From assembly GCF_012034335.1 (NCBI RefSeq), contig NZ_JAATHJ010000007.1:62001-126000 (forward strand): a DNA stretch of 64,000 nucleotides, written 5' to 3'. Positions 17,460-25,630 of this stretch are shown here, piece after piece (the stretch's first letter is position 1; each line of letters starts with the position of its first letter). The notes beneath the pieces were generated by a model. That model was not told the origin of the DNA, made no database searches, and saw nothing but the letters and a program-made list of their open reading frames with translations. This DNA comes from Alkalicoccus luteus. GTDB lineage: Bacteria; Bacillota; Bacilli; Bacillales; Salisediminibacteriaceae. Made by a program: the position numbers and the translations under genes.

Positions 17460-18746
17460 GTGAATGAGAAACTGAAGCTTGTCGAAGATGTTGAATCCAG
17501 CGTCAGAAGTTATGTCAGAAGCTTCCCAGCGGTTTTTACGAAAGCAAAAGGCCATGAAATATGGGACGAGGAGGGCATGCGCTACCTTGATTTCTTTTCC
17601 GGAGCAGGAGCACTGAATTACGGACATAATGACGAAAATATGAAGCAGAAACTGCTTGATTACATTACTAGCGACGGAATCACCCACTCGCTCGATATGG
17701 CAACTGACGCCAAAGTTGATTTCATGGAGAAATTTCGTGATATTATATTAAAGCCGCGCGGGATGAACTACCGGATTATGTTTCCGGGCCCTACCGGAGC
17801 GAACACTGTGGAAAGTGCGTTAAAAATCGCTCGTAAAATGACCGGTCGCACCGATATCATCAGCTTTACGAACGGCTTTCACGGCATGACGATCGGTGCT
17901 TTATCCGTTACCGGAAATTCAATGAAGCGAAGAGGAGCCGGCATCCCGTTAAACCATACCGTTACGATGCCGTACGATCAGTTCACAGGCAGTGAGCAGG
18001 ACAGCCTTAAATATTTCGAGCGATTTTTAGAGGATAACGGAAGCGGTGTTGCAATTCCTGCAGCGGTTATCCTTGAAACTGTGCAGGGCGAAGGCGGCAT
18101 CAATGCTGCAAGAATGGGCTGGATCCGAAAGCTTCAGGAAATCTGCCGCGAATGGGGTATATTATTTATTATCGACGATGTTCAGGCCGGTGTCGGTAGA
18201 ACAGGTACATTCTTTTCATTTGAACCTGCCGGGATTGAACCGGATGTAGTCTGCCTGTCCAAGTCAATCGGCGGTTACGGACTTCCATTGGCCGTAACGC
18301 TTATTAAACCAGAGCTCGATCAATGGAAGCCCGGTGAGCATAATGGAACGTTCCGGGGAAATAATCTGGCATTTATTACTGCCTCGGAAGCACTGGAATA
18401 CTGGCGCGACCCCGCTTTTGAAGAAAGCATACAGGAACGCGGCAAACGAATGACTGCTTTTCTGGAAAGAATGGTCGAGACCTATCCTGAAATGAAAGGT
18501 CGCCGAAAGGGCCGCGGCCTCATGCAGGGAATTGCGTCCGAGGTAGACGGATTTTCCGAGTCAGTAGCAGAATATGCTTTTAAACATCAGATGATACTTG
18601 AAACAGCAGGCGGTAATGACGAAGTATTTAAGCTTTTCCCACCGCTCAACATTCCACTCGAGGCACTCGATGAGGGATTTGCTATCATCGAGAAATGTAT
18701 CGAGGAAGCGCTGGAAGCCCACCAGTTGTCGTCATCCTCTTCTTAA
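17460..18746 (+). CDS. ectB: Diaminobutyrate-2-oxoglutarate transaminase
   Basis: PLP class III aminotransferase that makes L-2,4-diaminobutyrate from aspartate-4-semialdehyde, the first step of ectoine synthesis. 428 residues; [13 protein letters not shown] and the PLP-lysine segment [13 protein letters not shown] are typical of EctB, and [11 protein letters not shown] holds the PLP-binding aspartate. A possible ATG at 17451 abuts the AAAGGAG, so the GTG at 17460 (nine-base spacing) is the likely start. A terminator follows 10 bases after the stop, so the operon is ectAB only. Confidence 0.94.
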   Translation: MNEKLKLVEDVESSVRSYVRSFPAVFTKAKGHEIWDEEGMRYLDFFSGAGALNYGHNDENMKQKLLDYITSDGITHSLDMATDAKVDFMEKFRDIILKPRGMNYRIMFPGPTGANTVESALKIARKMTGRTDIISFTNGFHGMTIGALSVTGNSMKRRGAGIPLNHTVTMPYDQFTGSEQDSLKYFERFLEDNGSGVAIPAAVILETVQGEGGINAARMGWIRKLQEICREWGILFIIDDVQAGVGRTGTFFSFEPAGIEPDVVCLSKSIGGYGLPLAVTLIKPELDQWKPGEHNGTFRGNNLAFITASEALEYWRDPAFEESIQERGKRMTAFLERMVETYPEMKGRRKGRGLMQGIASEVDGFSESVAEYAFKHQMILETAGGNDEVFKLFPPLNIPLEALDEGFAIIEKCIEEALEAHQLSSSSS

Positions 18747-18755
18747 AGCTCTCAC

Positions 18756-18785
18756 AGCTCCCGCTTGAAGCGGGAGCTTTTTTTA
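18756..18785 (+). terminator. Terminator of ectAB
   Basis: AGCTCCCGC/GCGGGAGCT hairpin (18756-18778) followed by eight T. Its position immediately after ectB shows that no ectC is cotranscribed. Confidence 0.9.
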
Positions 18786-18828
18786 GTCTGCAATTAAAAA
18801 CAGCGCAGCATATTCCTGTATCCGCAAC

Positions 18829-18891
18829 TTATCCACACTTTTCTGACAATTGTGCAGAACTAATCAGTCTTAGCCTGGCTGTTTATCCACA
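18829..18891. other. Pair of perfect DnaA boxes
   Basis: TTATCCACA occurs at 18829-18837 and again at 18883-18891 in the same orientation, 54 bases apart start to start. Both match the DnaA box consensus exactly. The surrounding 300-base gap between ectB and the recombinase otherwise holds no gene I can support. The pair could titrate DnaA or help regulate a neighbour. Confidence 0.6.
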
Positions 18892-19042
18892 TACACGTTT
18901 AACTACTATTTGTATACATTTTAAACTACACAAAGCGACGGTCGGCTACATCTATTCCCGGAAGGTAGGCACCCTTCATTTTTATTTCAACGATTACGCC
19001 GCCATTTCTCAACAGACCACATAAAAATACTGTTGCACGAAC

Positions 19043-19600
19043 CTATAAACTGAACGTATCATCTAACGAATCGGCCCCTTCTCCAATCACCCCTATATAA
19101 GATAACGTGACGCTTTGCGAGGATTGCCTGAATAACTTCCGCAAGAACTCTACATCCTTTGACGCCTTATAATAATGATACCCAAACGTTTTCCGCAGGG
19201 AATGAACACCAAAAGATGAGATGCCTGCCCTTTTCGCACACCCCTTTAAAAGCTTAGAAGCCTGATCCCGCTGAAGAGGCCCCTCCCCCTTCCTTGAGGA
19301 AAACAGCCACTCGTCCTGATCCATATTCGAGGTATACGCAGCTAACAGCTTACGAATCGCCCCATGAAGCGGGTACACGAGTTCCTGATTCGCTCTTATA
19401 CGCACTTTTTCCCTCCCTCGCACATCTCTCACTCGAAGCTGGAGCGCTTCCGTCAGCCTCATCCCGGTATTTAACAGAAGCATACCGAGCATATAATCCC
19501 GATCACTCTGCTTCGCGAGTTCCCGTTTCCAACTTTCAAGGTCCGCTTTATCTCTAATCGGCTCCATTTCCCGCGGTTCAGACCGCCTGTTTATGCTCAT
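19043..19600 (-). CDS. Minimal tyrosine recombinase (YoeC-like)
   Basis: 185-residue protein that is essentially only the catalytic domain of a tyrosine recombinase/integrase; it resembles B. subtilis YoeC. Catalytic residues seen are Arg48 (TGMRLTEAL), His133-X-X-Arg136 (HSLRKTFGYH) and Tyr168 (TLSYIG). The N-terminal core-binding SAM-like domain is missing, so DNA binding must be limited or supplied by the dimer. The ATG at 19600 follows AGAAGGGG; an in-frame GTG at 19609 is an alternative. No phage, excisionase or cargo gene is nearby, so it looks domesticated. The promoter lies between arms of an inverted repeat. Confidence 0.85.
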   Translation of the reverse strand: MSINRRSEPREMEPIRDKADLESWKRELAKQSDRDYMLGMLLLNTGMRLTEALQLRVRDVRGREKVRIRANQELVYPLHGAIRKLLAAYTSNMDQDEWLFSSRKGEGPLQRDQASKLLKGCAKRAGISSFGVHSLRKTFGYHYYKASKDVEFLRKLFRQSSQSVTLSYIGVIGEGADSLDDTFSL

Positions 19601-19629
19601 GCAGCACACCCCTTCTAATCATACTTACC

Positions 19630-19691
19630 ATCTCATTTTGAATGATTAAACAAATAGAGTCAACAACGCTTATTATCATACAAAATGAGAT
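19630..19691. repeat. 17-bp inverted repeat flanking the recombinase promoter
   Basis: ATCTCATTTTGAATGAT (19630-19646) and its inverted copy at 19675-19691 match in 16 of 17 positions, with 11 consecutive outer bases perfect. The spacer is 28 bases. No T-tract follows, so it is not a terminator. Candidate recombinase-binding or autoregulatory site. Confidence 0.75.
19635..19663 (-). promoter_or_regulatory. Predicted promoter of the recombinase gene
   Basis: On the minus strand -35 TTGACT (19658-19663) and -10 CAAAAT (19635-19640) are 17 bases apart. The -10 lies inside the near arm of the 17-bp inverted repeat and the -35 lies in its spacer, which is the layout of a repressor operator. Confidence 0.5.
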
Positions 19692-19746
19692 TCGATGCAT
19701 GATTATATTTATTTCCTCCGGGGAATAGAATGCCGAGGTGATAACT

Positions 19747-20139
19747 TTGAGACATTTACTGCTTTATGACGGAGAATGCAGTTTGTGCGATGGCGTTGTT
19801 ACAGTTATATTGAAACACAACTCGAAAGAAACGATTTATTTTGTTTCGCTGCAGAGCGATAAAGCGAAGCAGCTCCATGAGCAATACAAAATCGATGCAG
19901 CAGTGGACTCCATCGTCTTTATTCGCTCAGACGGTCGTGTATATTATAAAGCTTCAGCTGCAGCCGAGATTTGCAGGCAGCTGCACGGAATATATTCAAT
20001 TGGCAGACTTCTCCCCTTTCTGCCTTTTTCAGATCGAATATACGATTGGATCGCTGCGAACCGCTACAGGATTTTTGGCAAAAAAGAATCGTGCTCGCTT
20101 CCATCTTCCGAAGTCAAAGCACGATTTATCCATTATTGA
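19747..20139 (+). CDS. DCC-family thiol-disulfide oxidoreductase-like protein (DUF393)
   Basis: 130-residue DUF393/DCC protein (B. subtilis YuxK-like). The defining YDGECSLCDG (near the N-terminus, CxxC as C-S-L-C) gives the family its name and resembles a thioredoxin active site. The reaction is unproven. GAGGTGAT overlaps a possible GTG start at 19738, so TTG at 19747 is the more likely start. Its last seven bases overlap the 3' end of the convergent gene on the minus strand. Confidence 0.85.
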   Translation: MRHLLLYDGECSLCDGVVTVILKHNSKETIYFVSLQSDKAKQLHEQYKIDAAVDSIVFIRSDGRVYYKASAAAEICRQLHGIYSIGRLLPFLPFSDRIYDWIAANRYRIFGKKESCSLPSSEVKARFIHY

Positions 20140-20963
20140 ATCTCCTGCAGCAGTCTTTCATCCTCACGGCCGGTCGGCTTCGGATAGACGTCAGGATGGA
20201 GCAGGTGGGCAAGCTTTGCCAGACCGATCATGAGCCTTGGTGATGGCCGGCAGTAAAAAGGCTCTTCCATCACGTGGAGCTGATTTGTTTTTAAAGCTTG
20301 CATATCTGTCCACCCCGGACGTTTTTTAATCACAGCCGGATTTACTTTTGCTGTTTCGACGCCTACCCAGGCTGTAAGAATAACGTCCGGGTCCTGCTCG
20401 CGAATTTGTTCCCACTCTGCTTTGACGCTTGCACGATCGTCTTGATGAAACATGTTAATGCCTCCTGCGAGCGCAGACATTTCAGTCAGCCAGTTGCGTC
20501 CCCCCGGAGAAAAGATAGGCTTTGGCCACCATTCCCAATACAGAGAAGGCCGCTTTGACGTTATAGTGTCGGCTAAAGACCCGTAATACTTCAGAAAGGA
20601 ATCATATTGCTGCCTTAGACGAGCTCCCCGTTCATGCAGACCTGCTGCTGCACAAATTTCAAGCAGAACTTCCCCTACCTGACTCATCGATTCCGGGTTC
20701 GTTACCGTCATATACGGTATTCCGCGTTCTTTCAACCCCTCAATGTTTTTTTCCATCCCCGGAACAGACAAGGATGCGTAAACGAGATCCGGATGTAATG
20801 CCTCTACTTTATCCAAATCTATGGACAGGTCCGGTCCAAGCCGCTCAAGGCCGTTGATGCTTGATGGCCAGTCCGAGTAGTCGTCTACCCCGCAAAGGTA
20901 AGCTGAAAGACCGCAGTAGTGCAGCAGTTCTGTGTTGCTTGGGCATATCGAAACGATTCGCAT
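20133..20963 (-). CDS. Cobalamin/iron-hydroxamate-type substrate-binding protein without signal peptide
   Basis: 276-residue BtuF/FhuD-type periplasmic-binding-fold protein (PF01497). It begins MRIVSICPSNTELLHYCGLSAYLCGVDDYSDWP, typical of the family core, and ends without an export signal or lipobox, so it appears cytoplasmic. Such stand-alone proteins are often annotated as cobalamin-binding in bacilli, but no btuCD genes are near. The ligand is therefore uncertain. The ATG at 20963 has AAGGAGG ten bases upstream. It follows the flap endonuclease gene by 19 bases and may share its transcript. Confidence 0.78.
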   Translation of the reverse strand: MRIVSICPSNTELLHYCGLSAYLCGVDDYSDWPSSINGLERLGPDLSIDLDKVEALHPDLVYASLSVPGMEKNIEGLKERGIPYMTVTNPESMSQVGEVLLEICAAAGLHERGARLRQQYDSFLKYYGSLADTITSKRPSLYWEWWPKPIFSPGGRNWLTEMSALAGGINMFHQDDRASVKAEWEQIREQDPDVILTAWVGVETAKVNPAVIKKRPGWTDMQALKTNQLHVMEEPFYCRPSPRLMIGLAKLAHLLHPDVYPKPTGREDERLLQEIQ

Positions 20964-20982
20964 CAATAATCTGCCTCCTTCA

Positions 20983-21858
20983 TTATGAGAGTTTAAACGG
21001 GTCCTTTAGGATTTCATAGTGTTCAAGTACGTTTATATACTGTGCCTGAGATGGAGATCGCAGCGTTTCCATGTCAACCGCATGAACATCATCGAGCCCG
21101 CAGTGAATTTCAACCAGCTCACGGCTGATCATGACAGATTCACGGCCGTTCTCAAGCTTTTTTCTGTAACGGTTAAATGCCGGATCCAATTGCTCCAATT
21201 GATTGTAAACGCCCTCAACGCTCCCATACAATTGAATCAATGGAAGGGCGGCCTTGGCTCCGACTCCGGGACAGCCTGGAATATTGTCACTAGGATCTCC
21301 AAGCAATGCCTTCACATCGATCCACTGAGCCGGCTGAATGCCATAATCATCCTGAAAGTGATGCAGCTGATAGTGGATCTCTTTTCGTTTTTGCACAAAC
21401 AGCTGGTCCGTGTCTTCATTGAGCAGCTGAAATAAATCTTTGTCATTGCTGTAAATGACTTTCCTGACGGGTAAAGGTGCTTTCGTAAAGCTCCCGATTA
21501 TATCATCCGCTTCATATCCTGCTACCTGCATTTGATGCATACCCATATCAGTACAAATTTCCGTTGCAGTATGATATTGCTCAATAAGGGGCGCTGGAAG
21601 GTCTTTGCGCTGCGCTTTATAAAACTGGTGATCCTGATTACGAATCGTATCTTCCCGTTTTCCATCCCAGGCGATGACGATCCCCCCGGGAAACCGTTCC
21701 TGCAGGTTACTGATTCTGGAGAAGAATACTTTTAAGGCGTGTATATACCGGCCCTCGCTGTTTTTTTCTAATTGGTGATCATCGCGTCCGTATGAGGTCG
21801 CAAAATAGGCTCTGCTGAGTAAGTTAAATCCGTCTATTAACACAAGATGTTCATTCAA
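20983..21858 (-). CDS. 5'-3' exonuclease / flap endonuclease (YpcP-like)
   Basis: 291-residue homologue of the 5' nuclease domain of DNA polymerase I (B. subtilis YpcP type), which removes RNA primers or flaps. Metal-binding and helical-arch features are present: VLIDGFNLLSRAYFAT at the N-terminus, VAGYEADDIIGS, IYSNDKDLFQLL, LLGDPSDNIPGCPGVG with the helix-hairpin-helix following. The TTG at 21858 is the start because AAGGAGG lies nine bases before it and the frame upstream is unrelated; it overlaps the glycosylase stop by eight bases, so translation is coupled. Confidence 0.88.
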   Translation of the reverse strand: MNEHLVLIDGFNLLSRAYFATSYGRDDHQLEKNSEGRYIHALKVFFSRISNLQERFPGGIVIAWDGKREDTIRNQDHQFYKAQRKDLPAPLIEQYHTATEICTDMGMHQMQVAGYEADDIIGSFTKAPLPVRKVIYSNDKDLFQLLNEDTDQLFVQKRKEIHYQLHHFQDDYGIQPAQWIDVKALLGDPSDNIPGCPGVGAKAALPLIQLYGSVEGVYNQLEQLDPAFNRYRKKLENGRESVMISRELVEIHCGLDDVHAVDMETLRSPSQAQYINVLEHYEILKDPFKLS

Positions 21859-22357
21859 TGATCGCAGCCTCCTTAAATAAGTTTTTCCAGGCATCCCGTT
21901 TCTGCTCATATGTCTTTACGTTCCGGCCGGGCACCGGGCTGGTTGACGGTAAATAACTTATGTAAACTTCTTCGTGTAACGGCACGTGCCGCGTTAATGA
22001 ATCATATGCTTTCCTGCCATTGCACCCGATGGTCCGTATATGAGGATGCCGCTCAAGAAACGATTGTACATCGTTCGGAACTTCACTGCGGATATCCTGA
22101 TCCAGACTCCCTTCTCTTTCACAGTGCTTAAGGACATCCCATACTGCAACGTGGTGATCCATCATGATTTCCTGCTTCATTTGGTAGGAGGCTTCATACA
22201 GCGGATATCCGAACAGATCACCAATGATCATCCAGAAATGATTACGTGGATGTGCATAGTACTGTTGTTCGGCAAGCGATTTTGCTCCCGGCATTGAGCC
22301 GACAATTAAAAGTTTTGGTTCAGGACCGACGATCGGCTTCATTGACTCGATTCGCAT
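21851..22357 (-). CDS. Hypoxanthine (deoxyinosine)-type DNA glycosylase, UDG family 6
   Basis: 168-residue member of the uracil-DNA glycosylase superfamily, closest by motif to the hypoxanthine-DNA glycosylase family. The N-terminal active-site motif is IVGSMPGAKSLAEQQYYAHPRNHFW, and the C-terminal intercalation motif LPSTSPV follows. It should excise deaminated bases (deoxyinosine in particular) from DNA. It is second in a DUF6884 - glycosylase - 5' nuclease run, three bases after DUF6884, consistent with base excision followed by flap removal. Substrate preference is from family knowledge. Confidence 0.85.
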   Translation of the reverse strand: MRIESMKPIVGPEPKLLIVGSMPGAKSLAEQQYYAHPRNHFWMIIGDLFGYPLYEASYQMKQEIMMDHHVAVWDVLKHCEREGSLDQDIRSEVPNDVQSFLERHPHIRTIGCNGRKAYDSLTRHVPLHEEVYISYLPSTSPVPGRNVKTYEQKRDAWKNLFKEAAIIE

Positions 22358-22360
22358 CGT

Positions 22361-22813
22361 TTATTCGTTCCTCTCTGTGAGCGGTGTGCGGGCATTTATT
22401 GCCGCCTGGAGCTGATGCAGAATGTCTCCTATTCCACGTGCACCACTCAAAGGACGCAGAACAGTTTCATGCTGTAAAAGCGGCTCCAGTTTCTGATCAT
22501 ACTTTTTACCAGTGAGTAAAATAATGCGCTTACAGGAAGGCAGCTGCGCAAATTGACGGGTAAGACGCTCACTGGATACGCTCATTGAACGACTTCCAAA
22601 TACCTCATCATAATTAGTAAACAAGAGATCATCCGGGTGCAGGAATCCGTGTCGTGCAGATAAAATCCGGTAGCTGTCCGTGAAAAGCTCTGCATACGCC
22701 TGACACTTTCGGTGAAGCGTGCCGACATATGCTTCTGATGCTTTAACCGCCCCAGCCTGAGGCGATACATCCCAGATCTTCTTTTTTCCACATGGGATAA
22801 TGCATATATCCAT
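22361..22813 (-). CDS. DUF6884 protein
   Basis: 150-residue protein beginning MDICIIPCGKKKIWD, the CGKKK motif being the hallmark of DUF6884/YaaA-like domains. It also has AYVGTLHRKCQAYAE, ILSARHGFLHPDD and a central GSRSMS region. Relatives occur as nucleotide-base-modifying or tRNA-guanine transglycosylase-associated domains, but no reaction is established here. AGGAGAG precedes the ATG. It is first in the cluster with a DNA glycosylase and 5' nuclease. Confidence 0.8.
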   Translation of the reverse strand: MDICIIPCGKKKIWDVSPQAGAVKASEAYVGTLHRKCQAYAELFTDSYRILSARHGFLHPDDLLFTNYDEVFGSRSMSVSSERLTRQFAQLPSCKRIILLTGKKYDQKLEPLLQHETVLRPLSGARGIGDILHQLQAAINARTPLTERNE

Positions 22814-22879
22814 CGGCCATCTCTCCTCTGCCCTTCCATACTAGCATAATTCGGCGTGTTCTTACATTGCGTTTCTCAA

Positions 22880-22916
22880 TGTAAAAGGGCTTACCCATTA
22901 TCAGGTAAGCCCTTAT
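22880..22916 (-). terminator. Terminator of ilvE
   Basis: AAGGGCTTACC (22885-22895) pairs perfectly with GGTAAGCCCTT (22904-22914); on the minus strand it is followed by TTTTACATT, ten bases past the ilvE stop. Confidence 0.8.
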
Positions 22917-22925
22917 AAAGCAAGG

Positions 22926-23996
22926 CTATGAAATCGTTCTCGTCCATCCGAACGGATCTTTTTCCTGACCCGTCTGAATGCCTGTTAACGTCTGATACAG
23001 CGATTTAGTGATCTCACCTGTTTTACGGCCGTTGATAATCATCGGCGTTCCTTTCCATGTCAGTTCACCGATCGGCGAGATGACCGCAGCAGTACCAGAA
23101 CCAAACGCTTCTTCCAGTTCACCGTTTTCATAGGCAGTGAGCACTTCTTCCATTGATATACGGCGTTCTGATACGGGAACTTTCCAGTATTGAAGCAGTT
23201 CGATAACGGATTTTCTGGTCACACCCTGTAAGATGCTGTCATTAAGCTCAGGCGTCACTACTTCTCCGTTAATTTTAAAGAAAACGTTCATGCTGCCTAC
23301 TTCCTCCACGTATTTCTTCTCAACCCCGTCAAGCCACAGTACCTGGGCATGACCTTCTCCGGAGGCTTTAGCTTGTGCGTTATAGCCTGCAGAATAGTTG
23401 CCTCCAGTTTTAGCTGTTCCGGTACCTCCTCTTGCAGCGCGCGTAAAGTGATCCTCCACCATGATGCTGACCGGATGAATGCCTTCCGGATAATAAGATC
23501 CTACTGGAGACAAAATGATAAAAAGCTTATATGCTTTCGCAGGTGCAACCTGCAGACTTGGTTCGGTCGCGATAATAAACGGACGGATGTAAAGCGACGT
23601 CCCCTCAGCATCCGGAATCCAGTCTTTTTCAAGCTCAAGCAGTTGCAGCAAATATTCCATGAGCAGCTCTTCGTTCACAGGCGGAATGCTCAATCGTCTA
23701 TTGGATCGATTTAATCGCTTAAAGTTTTCGTCCGGGCGAAAGAGCACAGCTTCTCCATCAGGGCTGCGATAAGCTTTCAGCCCTTCAAACACACTCTGGC
23801 TGTAGTGGAGCACCATTGCAGCCGGATCAATTTCAACCGGCGCATATGGAATGATTTCAGGCTTAATCCAGCCTTTCCCTTCTTCATATTCCATTGTAAA
23901 CATATGATCGGTAAATGTTTTGCCGAACTGGAGAGTTTCCGGATCCGGCTTGCCCTTTTTTTGTTTCGCTTCTGTAATTGCCACTGTCGCTTCCAT
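22926..23996 (-). CDS. ilvE: Branched-chain amino acid aminotransferase
   Basis: 356-residue PLP class IV aminotransferase of the YbgE/YwaA (BcaT2) type, which interconverts Val, Leu and Ile with their keto acids. HYSQSVFEGLKAYR, ARGGTGTAKTGGNYS (with the PLP lysine) and GSGTAAVISPIGELTWKG are diagnostic. The ATG at 24005 is one base from AGAGG, so the ATG at 23996 (ten-base spacing) is preferred. It stands alone between argH and the DUF6884 cluster. An extended -10 (TGATACAAT, 24045-24053 on the minus strand) is visible upstream. Confidence 0.94.
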   Translation of the reverse strand: MEATVAITEAKQKKGKPDPETLQFGKTFTDHMFTMEYEEGKGWIKPEIIPYAPVEIDPAAMVLHYSQSVFEGLKAYRSPDGEAVLFRPDENFKRLNRSNRRLSIPPVNEELLMEYLLQLLELEKDWIPDAEGTSLYIRPFIIATEPSLQVAPAKAYKLFIILSPVGSYYPEGIHPVSIMVEDHFTRAARGGTGTAKTGGNYSAGYNAQAKASGEGHAQVLWLDGVEKKYVEEVGSMNVFFKINGEVVTPELNDSILQGVTRKSVIELLQYWKVPVSERRISMEEVLTAYENGELEEAFGSGTAAVISPIGELTWKGTPMIINGRKTGEITKSLYQTLTGIQTGQEKDPFGWTRTIS

Positions 23997-24140
23997 CGTC
24001 AGCATGCCTCTCTTTCATTCTTAAAAAATCGGATAATGTGGTATATTGTATCACGAAAAGAGATAGAAGAACATGAAATAGTTTGAAAATTCCATGATTT
24101 ATCTGTGCAGGCACAACTGTGCCACCGGCTGTATATCGTT

Positions 24141-25514
24141 TTATGCAAGTGTTTTCTCAGCGTGCTCCAGCTGAACCTTCACTTGGCTTTGTCCCGTTCC
24201 TCCGTAGCTGCTTCTCGCTGCCACGACATTTTGCGGTTTAAGTACTTCATAAATGTCTTCTGCAAATTTATCTGAAAACGACTTATATTCCTCCAGGTCC
24301 AGATCCAGAAGGAATTTGTTTTTCTGGATGGCAGTTAGAACGATACGGCCGATGATCTCATGGGCCTCCCGAAAGGTCGTCCCTTTGTTGACGAGGTAAT
24401 CCGCAATATCGGTAGCGTTTGAAAAGTCTTCTGAAACTGCCTGCTTCATATTTTCTGTTCGCACCTGCATCGTCCCAATCATCGGAGCAAGCATCTGCAA
24501 GGAAGCGGTAAGCGTTTCTACCGTATCGAACATCCCCTCTTTGTCTTCCTGCATGTCCTTATTGTATGCAAGCGGGAGTCCCTTCAACACTGTTAACAGT
24601 GCCATCAGGTTTCCATAAACCCGCCCCGTTTTCGCCCTTAACAACTCTGGTACATCCGGATTCTTCTTTTGAGGCATAATGGAAGATCCGGTGCAAAACG
24701 AGTCATCCAGCTCAATAAACTGAAATTCCTGGCTGCTCCAGATCACCAGCTCCTCAGACAGTCTAGAGATGTGCATCATCAGCGTCGAGGCTGCTCCCAT
24801 AAATTCCAGAATGAAATCCCGGTCGCTGACCGCATCCATACTATTTTCATACACAGCGTCAAAACCGAGTTGCTCAGCAGTGAAATGACGATCAATCGGA
24901 AAAGTTGTTCCAGCAAGTGCTCCTGCTCCAAGCGGCATGAGATCCGTTCGCTTCAGGCTGTCGAGAAATCGTCCCTTATCCCGCTCAAGCATCCAGAAAT
25001 AAGCTAGAAGATGATGGGCAAATGAAACCGGCTGCGCACGCTGCAGGTGCGTATAACCAGGAAGCATCGTATCAACGTGCTGTTTTGCCTGCGATAAAAG
25101 CGCCTGCTGCACGTCTGTTATCATTGCAGCCACAGCTTTCGTATGATCTTTTAGATACAAATGCATATCAGTCGCAACCTGGTCATTTCTGCTTCTGCCC
25201 GTATGAAGTTTACCGCCAGTCGGTCCGATTTCGTCGATTAGAAACTTCTCTATGTTCATATGGATATCTTCGTTTTCATCGCTGTAATTCAGTTCGTTAT
25301 TTTCAATTTTCTTCTTTACGGAATGAAGCCCGTCAATGATCAGGGCTTTGTCTTCTTCTGAGACGATCCCCTGTTTTGCAAGCATCGTTACGTGTGCAAT
25401 GCTTCCCTGAATGTCGTATGCCATCAGCTTCTGATCAAACTGAATCGATGCTGTTTCTTTTTCTACGAGTTTATTTGTATCCTTAGTGAATCTTCCGCCC
25501 CAGAGCTTGGACAT
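24141..25514 (-). CDS. argH: Argininosuccinate lyase
   Basis: Last enzyme of arginine synthesis, splitting argininosuccinate into arginine and fumarate. 457 residues; starts MSKLWGGRF and carries the fumarase/lyase signature [17 protein letters not shown] lies before the ATG at 25514; an in-frame TTG at 25520 is less likely. It follows argG by 116 bases with a hairpin terminator between, so argH expression depends on read-through or its own promoter. Confidence 0.96.
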   Translation of the reverse strand: MSKLWGGRFTKDTNKLVEKETASIQFDQKLMAYDIQGSIAHVTMLAKQGIVSEEDKALIIDGLHSVKKKIENNELNYSDENEDIHMNIEKFLIDEIGPTGGKLHTGRSRNDQVATDMHLYLKDHTKAVAAMITDVQQALLSQAKQHVDTMLPGYTHLQRAQPVSFAHHLLAYFWMLERDKGRFLDSLKRTDLMPLGAGALAGTTFPIDRHFTAEQLGFDAVYENSMDAVSDRDFILEFMGAASTLMMHISRLSEELVIWSSQEFQFIELDDSFCTGSSIMPQKKNPDVPELLRAKTGRVYGNLMALLTVLKGLPLAYNKDMQEDKEGMFDTVETLTASLQMLAPMIGTMQVRTENMKQAVSEDFSNATDIADYLVNKGTTFREAHEIIGRIVLTAIQKNKFLLDLDLEEYKSFSDKFAEDIYEVLKPQNVVAARSSYGGTGQSQVKVQLEHAEKTLA

Positions 25515-25590
25515 GATCAATCCCTCATTTCATTGTGATGTCATTTACTTTACCAGTCCTTCTTATGAAACGCCAATGCCGCTTCCGGCA

Positions 25591-25625
25591 GGAAAATACC
25601 GCCGCTCCTGTATGAAGCGGCGGTA
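25591..25625 (-). terminator. Hairpin terminator between argG and argH
   Basis: TACCGCCGCT (25597-25606) pairs with AGCGGCGGTA (25616-25625), followed on the minus strand by TTTTCC, six bases beyond the argG stop. The short T run suggests partial read-through into argH. Confidence 0.7.
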
Positions 25626-25630
25626 CAAGA

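Noticed and set aside
18747-19042. Search for a broken or displaced ectC
   Set aside because: No frame in this gap resembles ectoine synthase, and the ectAB terminator lies at its left edge.
19043-19600. Prophage or integrative element remnant
   Set aside because: The recombinase is alone, with no excisionase, phage genes, target duplication or cargo; it looks like the YoeC-type domesticated gene.
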